Shown: positions 15,980 to 25,675, counted from the stretch's first letter. The stretch: DNA of 64,000 nucleotides from Leucobacter sp. wl10 (GCF_003569785.1 NZ_KZ983993.1:62001-126000); one strand, 5' to 3'. Translations and numbers: made by a program. Notes: generated from the sequence alone by a model not told the origin.

Positions 15980-16861
15980 ATGAGAATCGCCAAGTACGCA
16001 GCAGTGCTCGCGGCGGCGGGAGCACTGACGCTCACCGCGTGCGCCTCCGGATCGCCGAACGATGCCGGGAACGAGCAGACGACCACCGCGCCGGTCGAGG
16101 AGGTGACCTTCGATGAGGGCACCACCATGGCCAAGTTGCAGAACGCGGGCAAGATCACCATCGGGACGAAGTACGATCAGCCGCTCTTCGGCCTCATGAA
16201 TCCCGGCACGAATCAGCCGGAGGGGTTCGACGTCGAGATCGGCAAGCTCATCGCCTCGAAGCTCGGCCTGAGCGACAAGCAGATCCAGTGGAAGGAGGCG
16301 GTCTCGGCGAACCGCGAGCCGTTCATCCAGAACGGCGAGGTCGACATCGTCGTCGCCACCTACACGATCAATGACGAGCGCAAGCAGGTCATCGACTTCG
16401 CGGGCCCCTACTACATCGCCGGGCAGGACCTCCTCGTGCTGCAGGGCAACCCCGAGGGCATCAAGGGCATCGAGGACGTCAAGGGCAAGCAGGTCTGCTC
16501 GGTCACCGGGTCGACCTCCGAGCAGAACCTTCAGGCTGCCGGGGTCGAGGTGCTCGCCACCGACACCTACTCGAACTGCCTCGAGCCGCTGCGGTCGGGC
16601 CAGGTCGTCGCGGTGTCTACCGACAACGTGATCCTCGCGGGCCTCGCCGACCAGAACCAGGGCGAATTCGAGGTGCTCGACAACCCCTTCACCGAGGAGC
16701 CCTACGGCATCGGGCTGAAGAAGGGAGACCAGGAGTTCCGCAACTTCATCAACGACGTGCTCGAGCAGTCGTACGAGGACGGCTCCTGGGCCGCGGCCTG
16801 GGAGAGCACGGCGGGCAAGGTGCTCTCCACGCCGGAGCCGCCGGCGGTCGACCGCTACTGA
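15980..16861 (+). CDS. gluB: glutamate-type ABC transporter substrate-binding lipoprotein
   Basis: This 293-residue PBP2-fold lipoprotein has lipobox LTLTACASGS (Cys at about 21). The mature part has family features: GKITIGTKYDQPLFGL, EGFDVEIGKLIASKLGL, VDIVVATYTINDERKQVIDFAGPYY (amino-acid contact region) and CSVTGSTSEQNL. GAAGGCAGGAAAC precedes ATG. It captures glutamate or a similar ligand outside the membrane. Confidence 0.88.
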   Translation: MRIAKYAAVLAAAGALTLTACASGSPNDAGNEQTTTAPVEEVTFDEGTTMAKLQNAGKITIGTKYDQPLFGLMNPGTNQPEGFDVEIGKLIASKLGLSDKQIQWKEAVSANREPFIQNGEVDIVVATYTINDERKQVIDFAGPYYIAGQDLLVLQGNPEGIKGIEDVKGKQVCSVTGSTSEQNLQAAGVEVLATDTYSNCLEPLRSGQVVAVSTDNVILAGLADQNQGEFEVLDNPFTEEPYGIGLKKGDQEFRNFINDVLEQSYEDGSWAAAWESTAGKVLSTPEPPAVDRY

Positions 16862-16924
16862 CCCGGTCCGCCGGGCGGCGATGCGCCGCCCGGCGGACCT
16901 CTCCTCGGAGAAGGGATCCCGAAC

Positions 16925-17575
16925 GTGGACGTGCTCCTCGCGAACTCCGGCACCGTCATCGCCGGGTTTCTGATGACCCTCAGGCTGCTGCTCTTCGGCG
17001 GCCTCGGAGCGATGGCCATCGGCCTGGTCGTGGCGACCATGCGCATCTCGCCGGTGGCGTCGCTGCGCAGCTTCGCAACGGTCTACACCGAGCTGATACG
17101 CAACACCCCGCTGACGCTGCTGCTCATGTTCATGGTGTTCGTGCTGCCGTTGATCGCTCCGAATCGGCCTCCGTACGAGGTGCTGGCGTCGATCGGCCTG
17201 GCGATCTACACCTCGCCGTTCGTGGCCGAGGCCCTGCGCAGCGGTATCAACGGCGTGCCGGTGGGCCAGGCAGAGGCGGCCCGCTCGATCGGCCTCGCCT
17301 TCGGCCAGACGCTCACGCTCATCGTGCTGCCGCAGGCCCTGCGCATGGTGGTGCCGCCGCTCATCAACGTGTTCATCGCGCTCACGAAGAACACGTCCGT
17401 CGCGGGCGGCTTCTTCGTGGTCGAGCTGTTCGCCACGGCCCGGCAGCTCACCAACGCCAACGGGCAGGCGGTGATCCCGATCCTCGTGGGGGTGGCCTGC
17501 TTCTACCTGCTGATCACCATTCCGCTCGGTCTCATCGCCGGGCAGATCGAGAAGAAGGTGCGGGTACTGCGATGA
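16925..17575 (+). CDS. gluC: glutamate-type ABC transporter permease
   Basis: This 216-residue HisM-type permease has about five membrane segments and the EAA loop EAARSIGLAFGQTLTLIVLPQALR (about 117-140), which contacts the ATPase. It starts with GTG at 16925 and overlaps the second permease by 4 bp. NTPLTLLLMFMVF is typical of this subfamily. Confidence 0.88.
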   Translation: MDVLLANSGTVIAGFLMTLRLLLFGGLGAMAIGLVVATMRISPVASLRSFATVYTELIRNTPLTLLLMFMVFVLPLIAPNRPPYEVLASIGLAIYTSPFVAEALRSGINGVPVGQAEAARSIGLAFGQTLTLIVLPQALRMVVPPLINVFIALTKNTSVAGGFFVVELFATARQLTNANGQAVIPILVGVACFYLLITIPLGLIAGQIEKKVRVLR

Positions 17576-18504
17576 GTCAGGCCACCGTTCTCTACGACGC
17601 CCCCGGCCCCCGGGCCCGCGCTCGCTCCCGGACCATCTCCATCGTGGGTCTCCTCGCCGTGCTCGGGCTGCTCGGCTGGGTGACCTGGCGGCTCGCGCAG
17701 CCGCAGGTGGCGGTCAACGGCAACGTCACGCCCGGCATGCTGGACCCCTCCCGGTGGGACGTGCTCGGGTATGCCGAGGTGTGGCAGTATCTCGGCCGAG
17801 GCGCCTGGAACACGATCCGCGCCGCCGCGGTCGCCATGGTCGGCGCCATGCTGCTGGGGATGCTCTTCGCCTTCGGCAGGCTCGCCGAAAGCGCGCTCGT
17901 CCGGGTGCCGGTGAGCGTGATCCTCGAGTTCTTCCGGGGCATGCCCGTGCTGCTGATGATGCTCTTCATCCTGCTGGTTGCCTCGACCGGTGCGTTCTGG
18001 GCGGTGGTCATCGCGCTCATCATCTACAACGGGGCGATCGTCGGCGAGGCGCTGCGCGCCGGCATCCTCGCGCTCAACAAGGGGCAGCGCGAGGCCGGCC
18101 TCTCGATCGGGCTCACTCCCGTGCGCACCCGGCTGATGATCGAGTTCCCGCAGGCCTTCACGCAGATGCTGCCGATCCTCGTGGCGCAGATGGTGGTGCT
18201 GCTGAAGGACACCTCGCTCGGGTACATCGTCGCCTATCCGGAGCTGGCGAAGACCGTGAAGGACGCCTCGACGTTCTACGGCAACCGTTATCTGTTCACC
18301 TTCTGGGTGGTCGCCGTGGTGATCTACCTCGCGATCAACCTCAGCGTGTCGTGGTTCGGCCGCCGCATGGCGCGCTTCGCAGCGGCGCGCGGCGGCAGGG
18401 CGGGCGGTGCGGTCGCCGCCGTCGCGGCGGTCGACGCCGGGGGCGGCGGAGACGGTGCGATGGGCGCCGCCTCGGGTGCGCCCGGGGCCGAGAGGCCGTC
18501 CTGA
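17572..18504 (+). CDS. gluD: glutamate-type ABC transporter permease
   Basis: This 310-residue partner permease has an N-terminal membrane segment (SIVGLLAVLGLLGWVTW), an extra extracytoplasmic stretch as in GluD proteins, and the EAA loop QREAGLSIGLTPVRTRLMIEFPQA (about 165-188). The C-terminal 50 residues are Ala/Gly-rich and probably disordered. Its stop codon TGA lies inside the CTGAGG from which the next enzyme may start. Confidence 0.87.
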   Translation: MSQATVLYDAPGPRARARSRTISIVGLLAVLGLLGWVTWRLAQPQVAVNGNVTPGMLDPSRWDVLGYAEVWQYLGRGAWNTIRAAAVAMVGAMLLGMLFAFGRLAESALVRVPVSVILEFFRGMPVLLMMLFILLVASTGAFWAVVIALIIYNGAIVGEALRAGILALNKGQREAGLSIGLTPVRTRLMIEFPQAFTQMLPILVAQMVVLLKDTSLGYIVAYPELAKTVKDASTFYGNRYLFTFWVVAVVIYLAINLSVSWFGRRMARFAAARGGRAGGAVAAVAAVDAGGGGDGAMGAASGAPGAERPS

Positions 18505-19739
18505 GGCCCGCTCGCCGAGCGGGCGAGCCCGCGGCCGCCCCGGGCCGGTGGTCGGCCGACGCGTCCGCCCCGCGCGAGCGCGCCTACCTCGACCCGGCGA
18601 CCGGCGACCGGTACCCGCTCGACGCGCCCCGCTGGCGCTCCGACGCCGGTGGGCCGCTGCTGATCACTCCGGGCCGGGGCATCGGGGCGGGCGACGTCGA
18701 CGGTGCGGAGCGCAGCCTGTGGCGGTACCGCGCCGCGCTGGCGCTGGAGATCGAGCATCCGATCACCCTCGGCGAGGGCTGCACGCCGCTCGTGCAGAGG
18801 GAGTGGGCGGGGGCGCGGCCGTACTTCAAGCTCGAGTGGTTCTCGCCGACGGGCAGCTTCAAGGACCGTGGCGCGAGCGTGATGCTGTCGGTACTGCGGC
18901 ATCAGGGGGCGACCGCGGTGATCGAGGACTCGTCGGGCAACGGAGGGGCGGCCGTCGCGGCGTACGGCGCGGCGGGCGGGATCGACGTCACGGTGTTCGC
19001 CCCGGCATCGACCTCGCCCGCGAAGCTGGTGCAGGCCCGCGCCTACGGCGCGCGCGTCGAGCTGACCGAGGGGCCGCGGGAGGCTTCGCAGGCGGCCGCG
19101 ATCGCCGCGGCCGAGCGCGGAGAGGGCTGCTACGCGAGCCACAACTGGCAGGCGTTCTTCCTCGAGGGCACGAAGACGCTGGCGTACGAGATCTGGGAGG
19201 ATCTCGGCTTTCGCGCTCCGGACGCGGTGGTCGTGCCCGTCGGGGCCGGGAGCAGCCTGCTCGGCTGCTCCCTCGGATTCGGCGAGCTGCGGCGGGCCGG
19301 GGCGATCGACCGGGTGCCCCGGTTGTACGCCGCTCAGCCGCTGCACTGCTCGCCGGTCGACGCCGCGCTGCGCGGAGAGGTCGGGCGGCCCGTGCTGCCG
19401 ACCGTCGCCGAGGGCACGGCGATCCGCGCCCCGCTGCGCCTCGCCGAGATGCTCGCCGCGCTCCGCCGGACCCGCGGCGGCACCGTGGCCGTGCCGGAGG
19501 AGGAGATCCTCGCGGCACATGCCGCTCTCGCCGGGCGGGGCCTCTACGCGGAACCGACGAGCGCGACCGCGGCGGCCGCGCACGCTCGCCTCGTCGCCGA
19601 CGGCGCGCTCCGCCCGCACGAGACCGCGGTGGTCGTGCTCACGGGATCCGGCCTCAAGGCAGCGAGCCCTGCAGCGCGGGAGCCGTGGAGCGATCGTCGG
19701 CCTTCGGCCCCCGGTCCGTGCGGCGCGCACGCCGCCTGA
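18501..19739 (+). CDS. threonine-synthase-like PLP-dependent enzyme, start codon unclear
   Basis: This fold-type II PLP enzyme shows the Schiff-base lysine in SPTGSFKDRGASV, the phosphate-binding loop SSGNGGAAVAAYG and the C-terminal VVVLTGSGLK. The N-terminal YLDPATGDRYPLD resembles threonine synthase and its homologues, which act on O-phosphohomoserine or related amino acids. No ATG, GTG or TTG occurs in frame between 18501 and the first conserved residues (about 18588). The best-placed candidate is CTG 18501, overlapping the permease stop. The 3' end overlaps the convergent RND gene by 86 bp. Linkage to an amino-acid importer suggests catabolism of the imported compound. Confidence 0.75.
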   Translation: MRPARRAGEPAAAPGRWSADASAPRERAYLDPATGDRYPLDAPRWRSDAGGPLLITPGRGIGAGDVDGAERSLWRYRAALALEIEHPITLGEGCTPLVQREWAGARPYFKLEWFSPTGSFKDRGASVMLSVLRHQGATAVIEDSSGNGGAAVAAYGAAGGIDVTVFAPASTSPAKLVQARAYGARVELTEGPREASQAAAIAAAERGEGCYASHNWQAFFLEGTKTLAYEIWEDLGFRAPDAVVVPVGAGSSLLGCSLGFGELRRAGAIDRVPRLYAAQPLHCSPVDAALRGEVGRPVLPTVAEGTAIRAPLRLAEMLAALRRTRGGTVAVPEEEILAAHAALAGRGLYAEPTSATAAAAHARLVADGALRPHETAVVVLTGSGLKAASPAAREPWSDRRPSAPGPCGAHAA

Positions 19740-22700
19740 CGACGCGCCGGGCGCGCCGCCGCGCCCTTCGGAGCGCGAGCCGCTCTCTGCGCCGCTCGAC
19801 GAGCGCGTACAGGATCGGTACGAGCACCAGGGTGAGCAGCGTCGACGAGATGAGGCCGCCGATCACGACGATGGCGAGCGGCCGAGAGATGAACACTCCC
19901 CCGCCGGTGAGCCCGAGCGACATGGGCACCAGCGCGAAGATCGTCGCGGCTGCCGTCATCAGGATCGGCCGCAGCCGCAGCCGTGTGCCGTGCTCGACCG
20001 CCTCCTCCAGCGACGCCCCGCTCTCCCTGAGCCGATTCACGAGGTCCATGAGCACGATCGCGTTCGTCACCACGATGCCGATGAGCATGAGCAGGCCGAT
20101 GAGCGCCGGGAGGCCGAGCGGCGTGTTCGTGATCAGCAGGCCGAGGATCGCGCCCGTCGCGGCGAAGGGGATCGAGACGAGCAGCACGAAGGGACCGCGG
20201 AAGCTCCGGAAGGTCGCCACCATCACGAGGAGCACGAGCACGATCGCCGCCAGCATGGCGCCGCCGAGCTGGGCGAACGCCTCGTCCTGCTCGGCGCTGA
20301 CTCCGCCGAGCTCGAAGCTCACGCCCGCGGGTAGGTCGACGGTCGCGATGGCGCGATCCACCGCGCTGCTCGCCGCGTCGAGCTGCCCGCTGCGGGGCGT
20401 CACCGTGAGCGCGACCTGGCGCTCGCCGTCGGCGCGGGTGATCGTGGGCGCCGTGAGCTCCTCCTCCACCGTCGCGATGTCGGCGAGCCGGATCGCGGTG
20501 CCGGTCGCCTCCGCGGCGGCCCGCTGCTCGGCCTCCGCCGCCTGCTGCTCCGTCAGCTGGGCCGCGGCGTCGGACTGCGCCCGCTGCAGACCGGCGATCT
20601 GCTCGTCGATTCCGGTGATGCCGCCCTGCGCGCTCGCGATCGCCCCCTCGAGCGAGGCGATCTGCTCGGTGCGCTGCTGCTGGGCGCGCACCGCGGCCTC
20701 CTCCTCGGGCGTGCGCGGCTCCCCCGGCACGATCGGCATGCTCCGCAGCTGAGCGAGCTGCTCGTTCAAGGGCCCCAGCTGCGCGACGAGTTCGGAGCGC
20801 TGCGCCGCCGCCTGGTTCAGCTGATCGCTCAGCTCGGCGCTCGCCTTGATCCGCTGCTCCTCGGCGGCGGCGTCCGCCTTCTCCTGGAGAGCGTCCGAGG
20901 CCTGCTTCTGCGCCTGAGCCGTCTGCTGCGGCGTGACCGGCAGCACGATCTCGCCGAGCTGCTCCGCGGTGCGCCCGGCTCCCGGGGTGCGCAGCACGAT
21001 GTCGCGCTCGCGGCCCTCGAGCATCAGGCGGCCCACGGGCTGTCCCTCGAGTGCCTCCTGCACCGAGCGGGCGACGAGGGCGCGGTCGAAGCCGGAGCGG
21101 GCGGCTGCGGTCTCGTCGAGCTTCACCCGCATCACGGGCTGCTCGCCCGCGAGGTCGCTGCGCACCGCCTGCACGCCGGCGGCCCCGGAGAGCTCCTTCT
21201 GCAGCAGGTCGCTGGCGCGCTGCAGCGCGGCCGGGTCGGATCCCCTGATCTGCAGGGCGATCCCGTCGCCCGCCGCTCCGCCGACGAACGCGTCCTGCGT
21301 CTGCAGCTGCACCTTCCCGGCGTCGGGAAGGGTCTTGAGCGTTCGCTCCACCGCGTCGCCGACGGCCGCGGCGTCGGCTCCGTCCTCGAGCTGCAGGTCG
21401 TACGAGATCGCCTCCGTCGCGCCTCCGGAACCGCCCGCTCCGGCGGTTCCGAGCGGAATCGACGTCATGACGTCGCGCACGCCGGCCACTTCGCCGAGTG
21501 CGCGCTCCACCGGCTCCGCCGCGGCGACCAGGGCATCTCCGCCTCCCGACCCCGCAGCCTCGGCGCCGCCTCCGACCGGAACCGGCGGCGTCTGGGTAAC
21601 CCGCAGGCTCTCGTTGCCCGAGGAGCCGAGGAAGTCGGTCTGCAGGAACGGCGTCATCGCGAGCGTCGCGACGAGGACGAGCGTCGACGAGATCAGGGTG
21701 ATCGCGGGGTGGCGCCGCGTCGCGTTCAGCACGGGCATGAGGGCGCGCTGCAGACGATCGGGGGCCGTGTGGATCTCTGCCAGATCGCTCTCGGGCGCCG
21801 CGGGATCCGTCGCGTCGCCGTCGCGGTGCCGCTCGTGGACGGGCCTCGCCCTCGCAGCCGTCGCGCGCATGAACCAGTACGCCAGCACCGGCACGATCGT
21901 GAGCGCCACGAGCAGCGAGGCGAGCAGCGCGATCGTCACCGTCACCGCGAAGGGGCGGAACAGCTGCCCCGCGATGCCCGAGACGAGGGCGATCGGCAGG
22001 AACACCGCCACCGTGGTGAGCGTCGAGGCGGTGATCGCGCCCGCGACCTGCCGCACCGAGGCGACGACCCCCGCGGGCGTGAGGGGTCCGGATCCGCGCC
22101 GTCGGCTGATGTTCTCGATCACCACGATCGAGTCGTCCACGACCCGCCCGATCGCGATCGTGAGCGCGCCCAGCGTCAGGATGTTGAGGGTGTTGCCGCT
22201 CCACCACAGCCCGACGAGCGTGATGAGCAGTGAGAGGGGGATCGAGACCGCCGCGATCACGGTCGATCGCCACGAGCCGAGGAAGGCGAGGATCACCAGT
22301 ACGGCGAAGAGCAGGCCCAGCCCGCCCTCGACCGAGAGGTCCTTGATCGACTGCTCGATGTACGGCGCCTGATCGAAGATCGAGACGAACTCGGCCTGCA
22401 GGCCCGGCGCGAGGCGGTCGAGCTCGGCGGTGACGGCGCGCGAGATGTCCACGACGTTCGCGCCCTGGGAGGGGAAGACCTGCAGCGTCAGCGCGGGGTT
22501 GCCGTTGACGCGCGAGATGGTGTCGGCGGGCACGGCCTCGACGCTCACGTCGGCGAAGTCGGAGACGCGCACGACGCCGCTCTCGCCGCCGCTCTCCACG
22601 GTGAGCGGCATCGCGGAGATCTCCTCGACGGCCTTCTCCGGGGAGGAGCTCGGCGCCGATCCGACCGTCACCGACACGGGACCGTCCGCCGTCTCGGCCT

Positions 22701-23349
22701 GGCCGGCGGGGAGCGCGGCGCCGCGCGATTCGAGTGCGGGGGCGATCTGAGCGGGGTCGACCTTCAGCCGCTCGACGTCGGCCGGGCGCGGCGCGATCAG
22801 GATCCGCTGATCCTGACGACCCGCGAGGTCGACCCGCTGCACGCCGCTCAACCCCTGCAGCGCCGGCACGACCTCCTGCGCGAGGGCGTCTCCGAACGCG
22901 GCTTCATCCTTCGCGGTGCCCGCGCTCAGCACCATGGCGGGTATCTCGTCGGAGCCCCCGGAGAAGACCTGCACCTCCGTGCCGTTCGGAAACGAGGACT
23001 TCAGGGATTCGGCGGCGGAGCGGATGGTGCGCAGCGTGTCGGCGTCGTTCTCGCCGAAGGGCCACTCGACCGTGATCTCCGCCGATCCGCTCGACGTGGA
23101 CGAGGCGACCCGGGTCACCCCGGGCACGGCGCCGATCGCCTGCTCCGTCGGCTCGGTGATGACGCGCGCCATCTCCTCGGGGGCGAGGCCGGAGGACTGC
23201 ACCGAGACGAACGCCATCGGGGCCTGCATCGGCGGCATGAGCTCCTGCTTGAGCGAGCTCATCGCGAAGACGCCGAGCACGGCCACCGCGAGCGTGGTCA
23301 ACCCGACGATGAGGCGGTTCTTGAGGCTGGTGCGGGTGAGGAAGGACAT
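19654..23349 (-). CDS. RND-superfamily (HAE-type) efflux transporter with coiled-coil hairpin insertion
   Basis: This 1231-residue AcrB/SwrC-like exporter has TM1 near residues 12-30, a first porter domain, a TM2-6 block with the proton-relay motif IGRVVDDSIVVIENI (about 398-412), a second large extracytoplasmic domain and a final TM block (PLAIVVIGGLISSTLLTLVLVP). Between EQLGEIVLPV (about 804) and GTAIRLADIATV (about 949) lie some 145 extra Ala/Gln/Glu-rich residues forming two predicted helices joined by a Pro-rich turn (MPIVPGEPRTPEEE). AcrB has only a short loop there. No periplasmic adaptor or TetR gene adjoins it. GAAAGG precedes ATG 23349. Confidence 0.88.
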   Translation of the reverse strand: MSFLTRTSLKNRLIVGLTTLAVAVLGVFAMSSLKQELMPPMQAPMAFVSVQSSGLAPEEMARVITEPTEQAIGAVPGVTRVASSTSSGSAEITVEWPFGENDADTLRTIRSAAESLKSSFPNGTEVQVFSGGSDEIPAMVLSAGTAKDEAAFGDALAQEVVPALQGLSGVQRVDLAGRQDQRILIAPRPADVERLKVDPAQIAPALESRGAALPAGQAETADGPVSVTVGSAPSSSPEKAVEEISAMPLTVESGGESGVVRVSDFADVSVEAVPADTISRVNGNPALTLQVFPSQGANVVDISRAVTAELDRLAPGLQAEFVSIFDQAPYIEQSIKDLSVEGGLGLLFAVLVILAFLGSWRSTVIAAVSIPLSLLITLVGLWWSGNTLNILTLGALTIAIGRVVDDSIVVIENISRRRGSGPLTPAGVVASVRQVAGAITASTLTTVAVFLPIALVSGIAGQLFRPFAVTVTIALLASLLVALTIVPVLAYWFMRATAARARPVHERHRDGDATDPAAPESDLAEIHTAPDRLQRALMPVLNATRRHPAITLISSTLVLVATLAMTPFLQTDFLGSSGNESLRVTQTPPVPVGGGAEAAGSGGGDALVAAAEPVERALGEVAGVRDVMTSIPLGTAGAGGSGGATEAISYDLQLEDGADAAAVGDAVERTLKTLPDAGKVQLQTQDAFVGGAAGDGIALQIRGSDPAALQRASDLLQKELSGAAGVQAVRSDLAGEQPVMRVKLDETAAARSGFDRALVARSVQEALEGQPVGRLMLEGRERDIVLRTPGAGRTAEQLGEIVLPVTPQQTAQAQKQASDALQEKADAAAEEQRIKASAELSDQLNQAAAQRSELVAQLGPLNEQLAQLRSMPIVPGEPRTPEEEAAVRAQQQRTEQIASLEGAIASAQGGITGIDEQIAGLQRAQSDAAAQLTEQQAAEAEQRAAAEATGTAIRLADIATVEEELTAPTITRADGERQVALTVTPRSGQLDAASSAVDRAIATVDLPAGVSFELGGVSAEQDEAFAQLGGAMLAAIVLVLLVMVATFRSFRGPFVLLVSIPFAATGAILGLLITNTPLGLPALIGLLMLIGIVVTNAIVLMDLVNRLRESGASLEEAVEHGTRLRLRPILMTAAATIFALVPMSLGLTGGGVFISRPLAIVVIGGLISSTLLTLVLVPILYALVERRRERLALRRARRRARRVVRRRARRTDRGPKADDRSTAPALQGSLP

Positions 23350-23605
23350 GGGGCCTTTCGGTGGGGTGCGGCGATGTCGTCGCCGGATCCGGGGCGCGCA
23401 CCTCGGCCGGAATGACGGGGTGCGCGCTGGCGCACGCCGGCGATGCGCACTCCGCGCACCGCACCCTCGCCGGAGACACCCTCAGCCTCTCGGGTGTTCG
23501 GCGGTCGCGCATCCTCCCAGGGTGCTATTTCGGATCAGCCCGAAGTATGAGTCGGGAGACCCGGAGCGGCGGACCCCACCGGCTCGCCGCTCCGGGATCG
23601 AGGCC

Positions 23606-24619
23606 TCAGGCGAGCCGCGTCTCGGGCGCCATCGAGTAGGTGTGCTCGGGGTCGGCGAACACGGCATCGCCGAGGGCGTCGTCGATCGCCGCGAGCGTGT
23701 CGGCGTCGAGCTTGATCCCCGACGCCCGCACGGTCTCGGCGAGCTGCTCGGGGCGCGAGGCTCCGACGAGGGCGGACGCGACGTTCGCATTCTGCAGCAC
23801 CCACGCGATGGCCAGCTGCGGCATGGTGAGCCCGGCCTGCTCGGCGATCGGGCGCAGGCGCTGCACGGCCGCCAGCACGTCGTCGCGCAGGAAGGACTCG
23901 ATGAACTTCGCCCCGCCCCGTCGGTCGGTGGCGCGGGACCCCTCCGGTACCGCCCCGCCCGGAGCGTACTTGCCCGACAGCACCCCCTGCGCCATCGGCG
24001 ACCACACGATCTGCGAGATCCCGAGCTCCTGCGAGGCGGGCACCACCCGGCCCTCGATGACGCGCCACAGCATCGAGTACTGCGGCTGGTTCGAGACGAG
24101 CTGCACGCCGAGCTCGCGCGCGAGCGCGTGGCCCTCGCGGAGCTGCTCCGCGGTCCACTCGGAGACGCCGATGTAGAGCGCCTTGCCCTGCCGCACGATG
24201 TCGGCGAAGGCCTGGAAGGTCTCCTCGAGCGGGGTCTCGGCGTCGAAGCGGTGCGCCTGGTAGAGGTCGACGTAGTCGGTGCCCAGGCGGCGGAGCGAGC
24301 CGTTGATCGACTCGAGCACGTGCTTGCGGCTGAGGCCCGTGTCGTTCGGCCCCTTGGGACCGGTGGGGAAGTACACCTTGGTGAAGATCTCGAGGCTCTC
24401 GCGGCGCTGGCCGCTGAGCGCGCGGCCGAGCACCTCTTCGGCCGCGAGGTTCGCGTAGGCGTCGGCCGTGTCGAAGGTGGTGATGCCCGCGTCGAGCGCG
24501 GCGTGCACCGTGGCGATCGCGTCGTCGTCGTCCACCTGCGAGGCGTGGGTCACCCAGTTGCCGTAGGTGATCTCCGAGACCTTGAATCCGCTGTTGCCGA
24601 GGTATCTGTATGCGACCAT
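23606..24619 (-). CDS. aldo/keto reductase (Kv-beta/YghZ-like)
   Basis: This NADPH-dependent TIM-barrel reductase of about 337 residues has the catalytic tetrad spread over FDTADAYANLAAEEVLG (Asp, Tyr), IFTKVYFPTG (Lys) and LYQAHRFD (His). A C-terminal NADP site is seen in SALVGASRPEQL. The start is taken as ATG 24619, with AGGGTGG upstream; GTG 24628 would add three residues. The gene stands alone between an RND exporter and an SGNH hydrolase. The substrate, an aldehyde or ketone, is unknown. Confidence 0.88.
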   Translation of the reverse strand: MVAYRYLGNSGFKVSEITYGNWVTHASQVDDDDAIATVHAALDAGITTFDTADAYANLAAEEVLGRALSGQRRESLEIFTKVYFPTGPKGPNDTGLSRKHVLESINGSLRRLGTDYVDLYQAHRFDAETPLEETFQAFADIVRQGKALYIGVSEWTAEQLREGHALARELGVQLVSNQPQYSMLWRVIEGRVVPASQELGISQIVWSPMAQGVLSGKYAPGGAVPEGSRATDRRGGAKFIESFLRDDVLAAVQRLRPIAEQAGLTMPQLAIAWVLQNANVASALVGASRPEQLAETVRASGIKLDADTLAAIDDALGDAVFADPEHTYSMAPETRLA

Positions 24620-24691
24620 GCCGCCCACCCTAGCGGGGGCCGACCGCCATGATCAGGGCCGGGCGATCCGGTCGGACGGGCCCGGCGCAGC

Positions 24692-25594
24692 TCACCCGGA
24701 ATCACCGGGCGACATCGTCGGTGCGACCCGCGTCCACTCCGCCAACTTCGCGGCGCGGCCGTCGCCGCTCGAGCGGCCGGTGAGCCGCCGCTTCACCCAC
24801 GGCACCACGTGGTCGCGGGCGTAGCTCAGCTGCTCCCGGCGGGTGGGCCGCGGGATCGGCGCCGCCTCGATCGCCCAGCCGCTCGGCGGCGCGAGATCCA
24901 GCGCCCGCAGCACGTTCGCGGCCACGCGGCGATGCCCCACGGGTGCGAGGTGCAGGCGGTCGGGCGACCAGTACTGCGACCCGCCCAGCTCGGCATCGCT
25001 CCAGTTGTCGGCGAAACGGATCCCGAGCCTCTCGGCGATGCCGCGCGCCTCCCGCACCAGCTCGTCGCCCTTCGCCCGCACCCGGTCGCCGCCCGGGAGC
25101 CCCGCCGTCGGGTTCGCCCCGGCGAGCAGCAGCGGCTCGGCTCCGGCCTCCCGGATCCGCACCAGCGCCCGCTCGGTCTCCGCGCTGATCCACGCGAGGT
25201 CGGTGCCGGGGCGCAGCATGTCGTTGCCGCCGCCGTTGAAGCTGACGAGCGTCGGGCCGAGGGCGAGCGCGGGTTCGAGCTGCTCCGCGATGATGGGGGC
25301 GAGCAGGCGACCGCGGATCGCGAGGTTCGCGTACTGGATCGGCTCGCCCGTCGCCTCGGCGATCCCCCGCGCGACGAGGTCGGCCCAGCCGCGCACCGAG
25401 CCGTCGGGCTGCTCGTCGCCGACGCCCTCGGTGAAGCTGTCGCCGACGGCGACGTAGCGGATCCGCGCCCGCTCCGGCCGCGGTGCTGCATGGGCGGCCG
25501 GGGCGGCTGTCTCCGCAGCGGGATCGTGTGTGCTGCGATCCCCCGCCTCTTGATCCCGAACCCGGTGCTCTCGCTCAGCCTGCCCGTCACCCAC
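24692..25594 (-). CDS. SGNH/GDSL-family hydrolase
   Basis: This esterase/lipase-type enzyme has block [15 protein letters not shown] (nucleophile Ser), block II Gly in AIRGRLL, block [13 protein letters not shown] (Asn) and block [15 protein letters not shown] (Asp/His). It is intracellular by sequence, since no signal peptide is seen. The first about 45 residues from GTG 25594 are low-complexity, so the true start may be further in. It resembles actinobacterial acyl-ester hydrolases of about 260 residues. Confidence 0.83.
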   Translation of the reverse strand: MGDGQAEREHRVRDQEAGDRSTHDPAAETAAPAAHAAPRPERARIRYVAVGDSFTEGVGDEQPDGSVRGWADLVARGIAEATGEPIQYANLAIRGRLLAPIIAEQLEPALALGPTLVSFNGGGNDMLRPGTDLAWISAETERALVRIREAGAEPLLLAGANPTAGLPGGDRVRAKGDELVREARGIAERLGIRFADNWSDAELGGSQYWSPDRLHLAPVGHRRVAANVLRALDLAPPSGWAIEAAPIPRPTRREQLSYARDHVVPWVKRRLTGRSSGDGRAAKLAEWTRVAPTMSPGDSG

Positions 25595-25623
25595 CCACCC
25601 AGCCTACGCCCGTCTCACCGCGC

Positions 25624-25675
25624 CCCTGCCCGCCGCTCCCCGGCCCTGCCCGCCGCTCCCCGGCCCTGCCCGCCG
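25624..25675. repeat. 20-bp tandem repeat, 2.6 copies
   Basis: The unit CCCTGCCCGCCGCTCCCCGG occupies 25624-25643 and 25644-25663 exactly, and 12 further bases repeat to 25675. It lies just upstream of the SGNH hydrolase start and begins a gene-free stretch (25595-26082). The next about 230 bases are purine-rich and GC-rich, with no recognisable gene until the ribosomal promoter at 25911. Confidence 0.8.
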
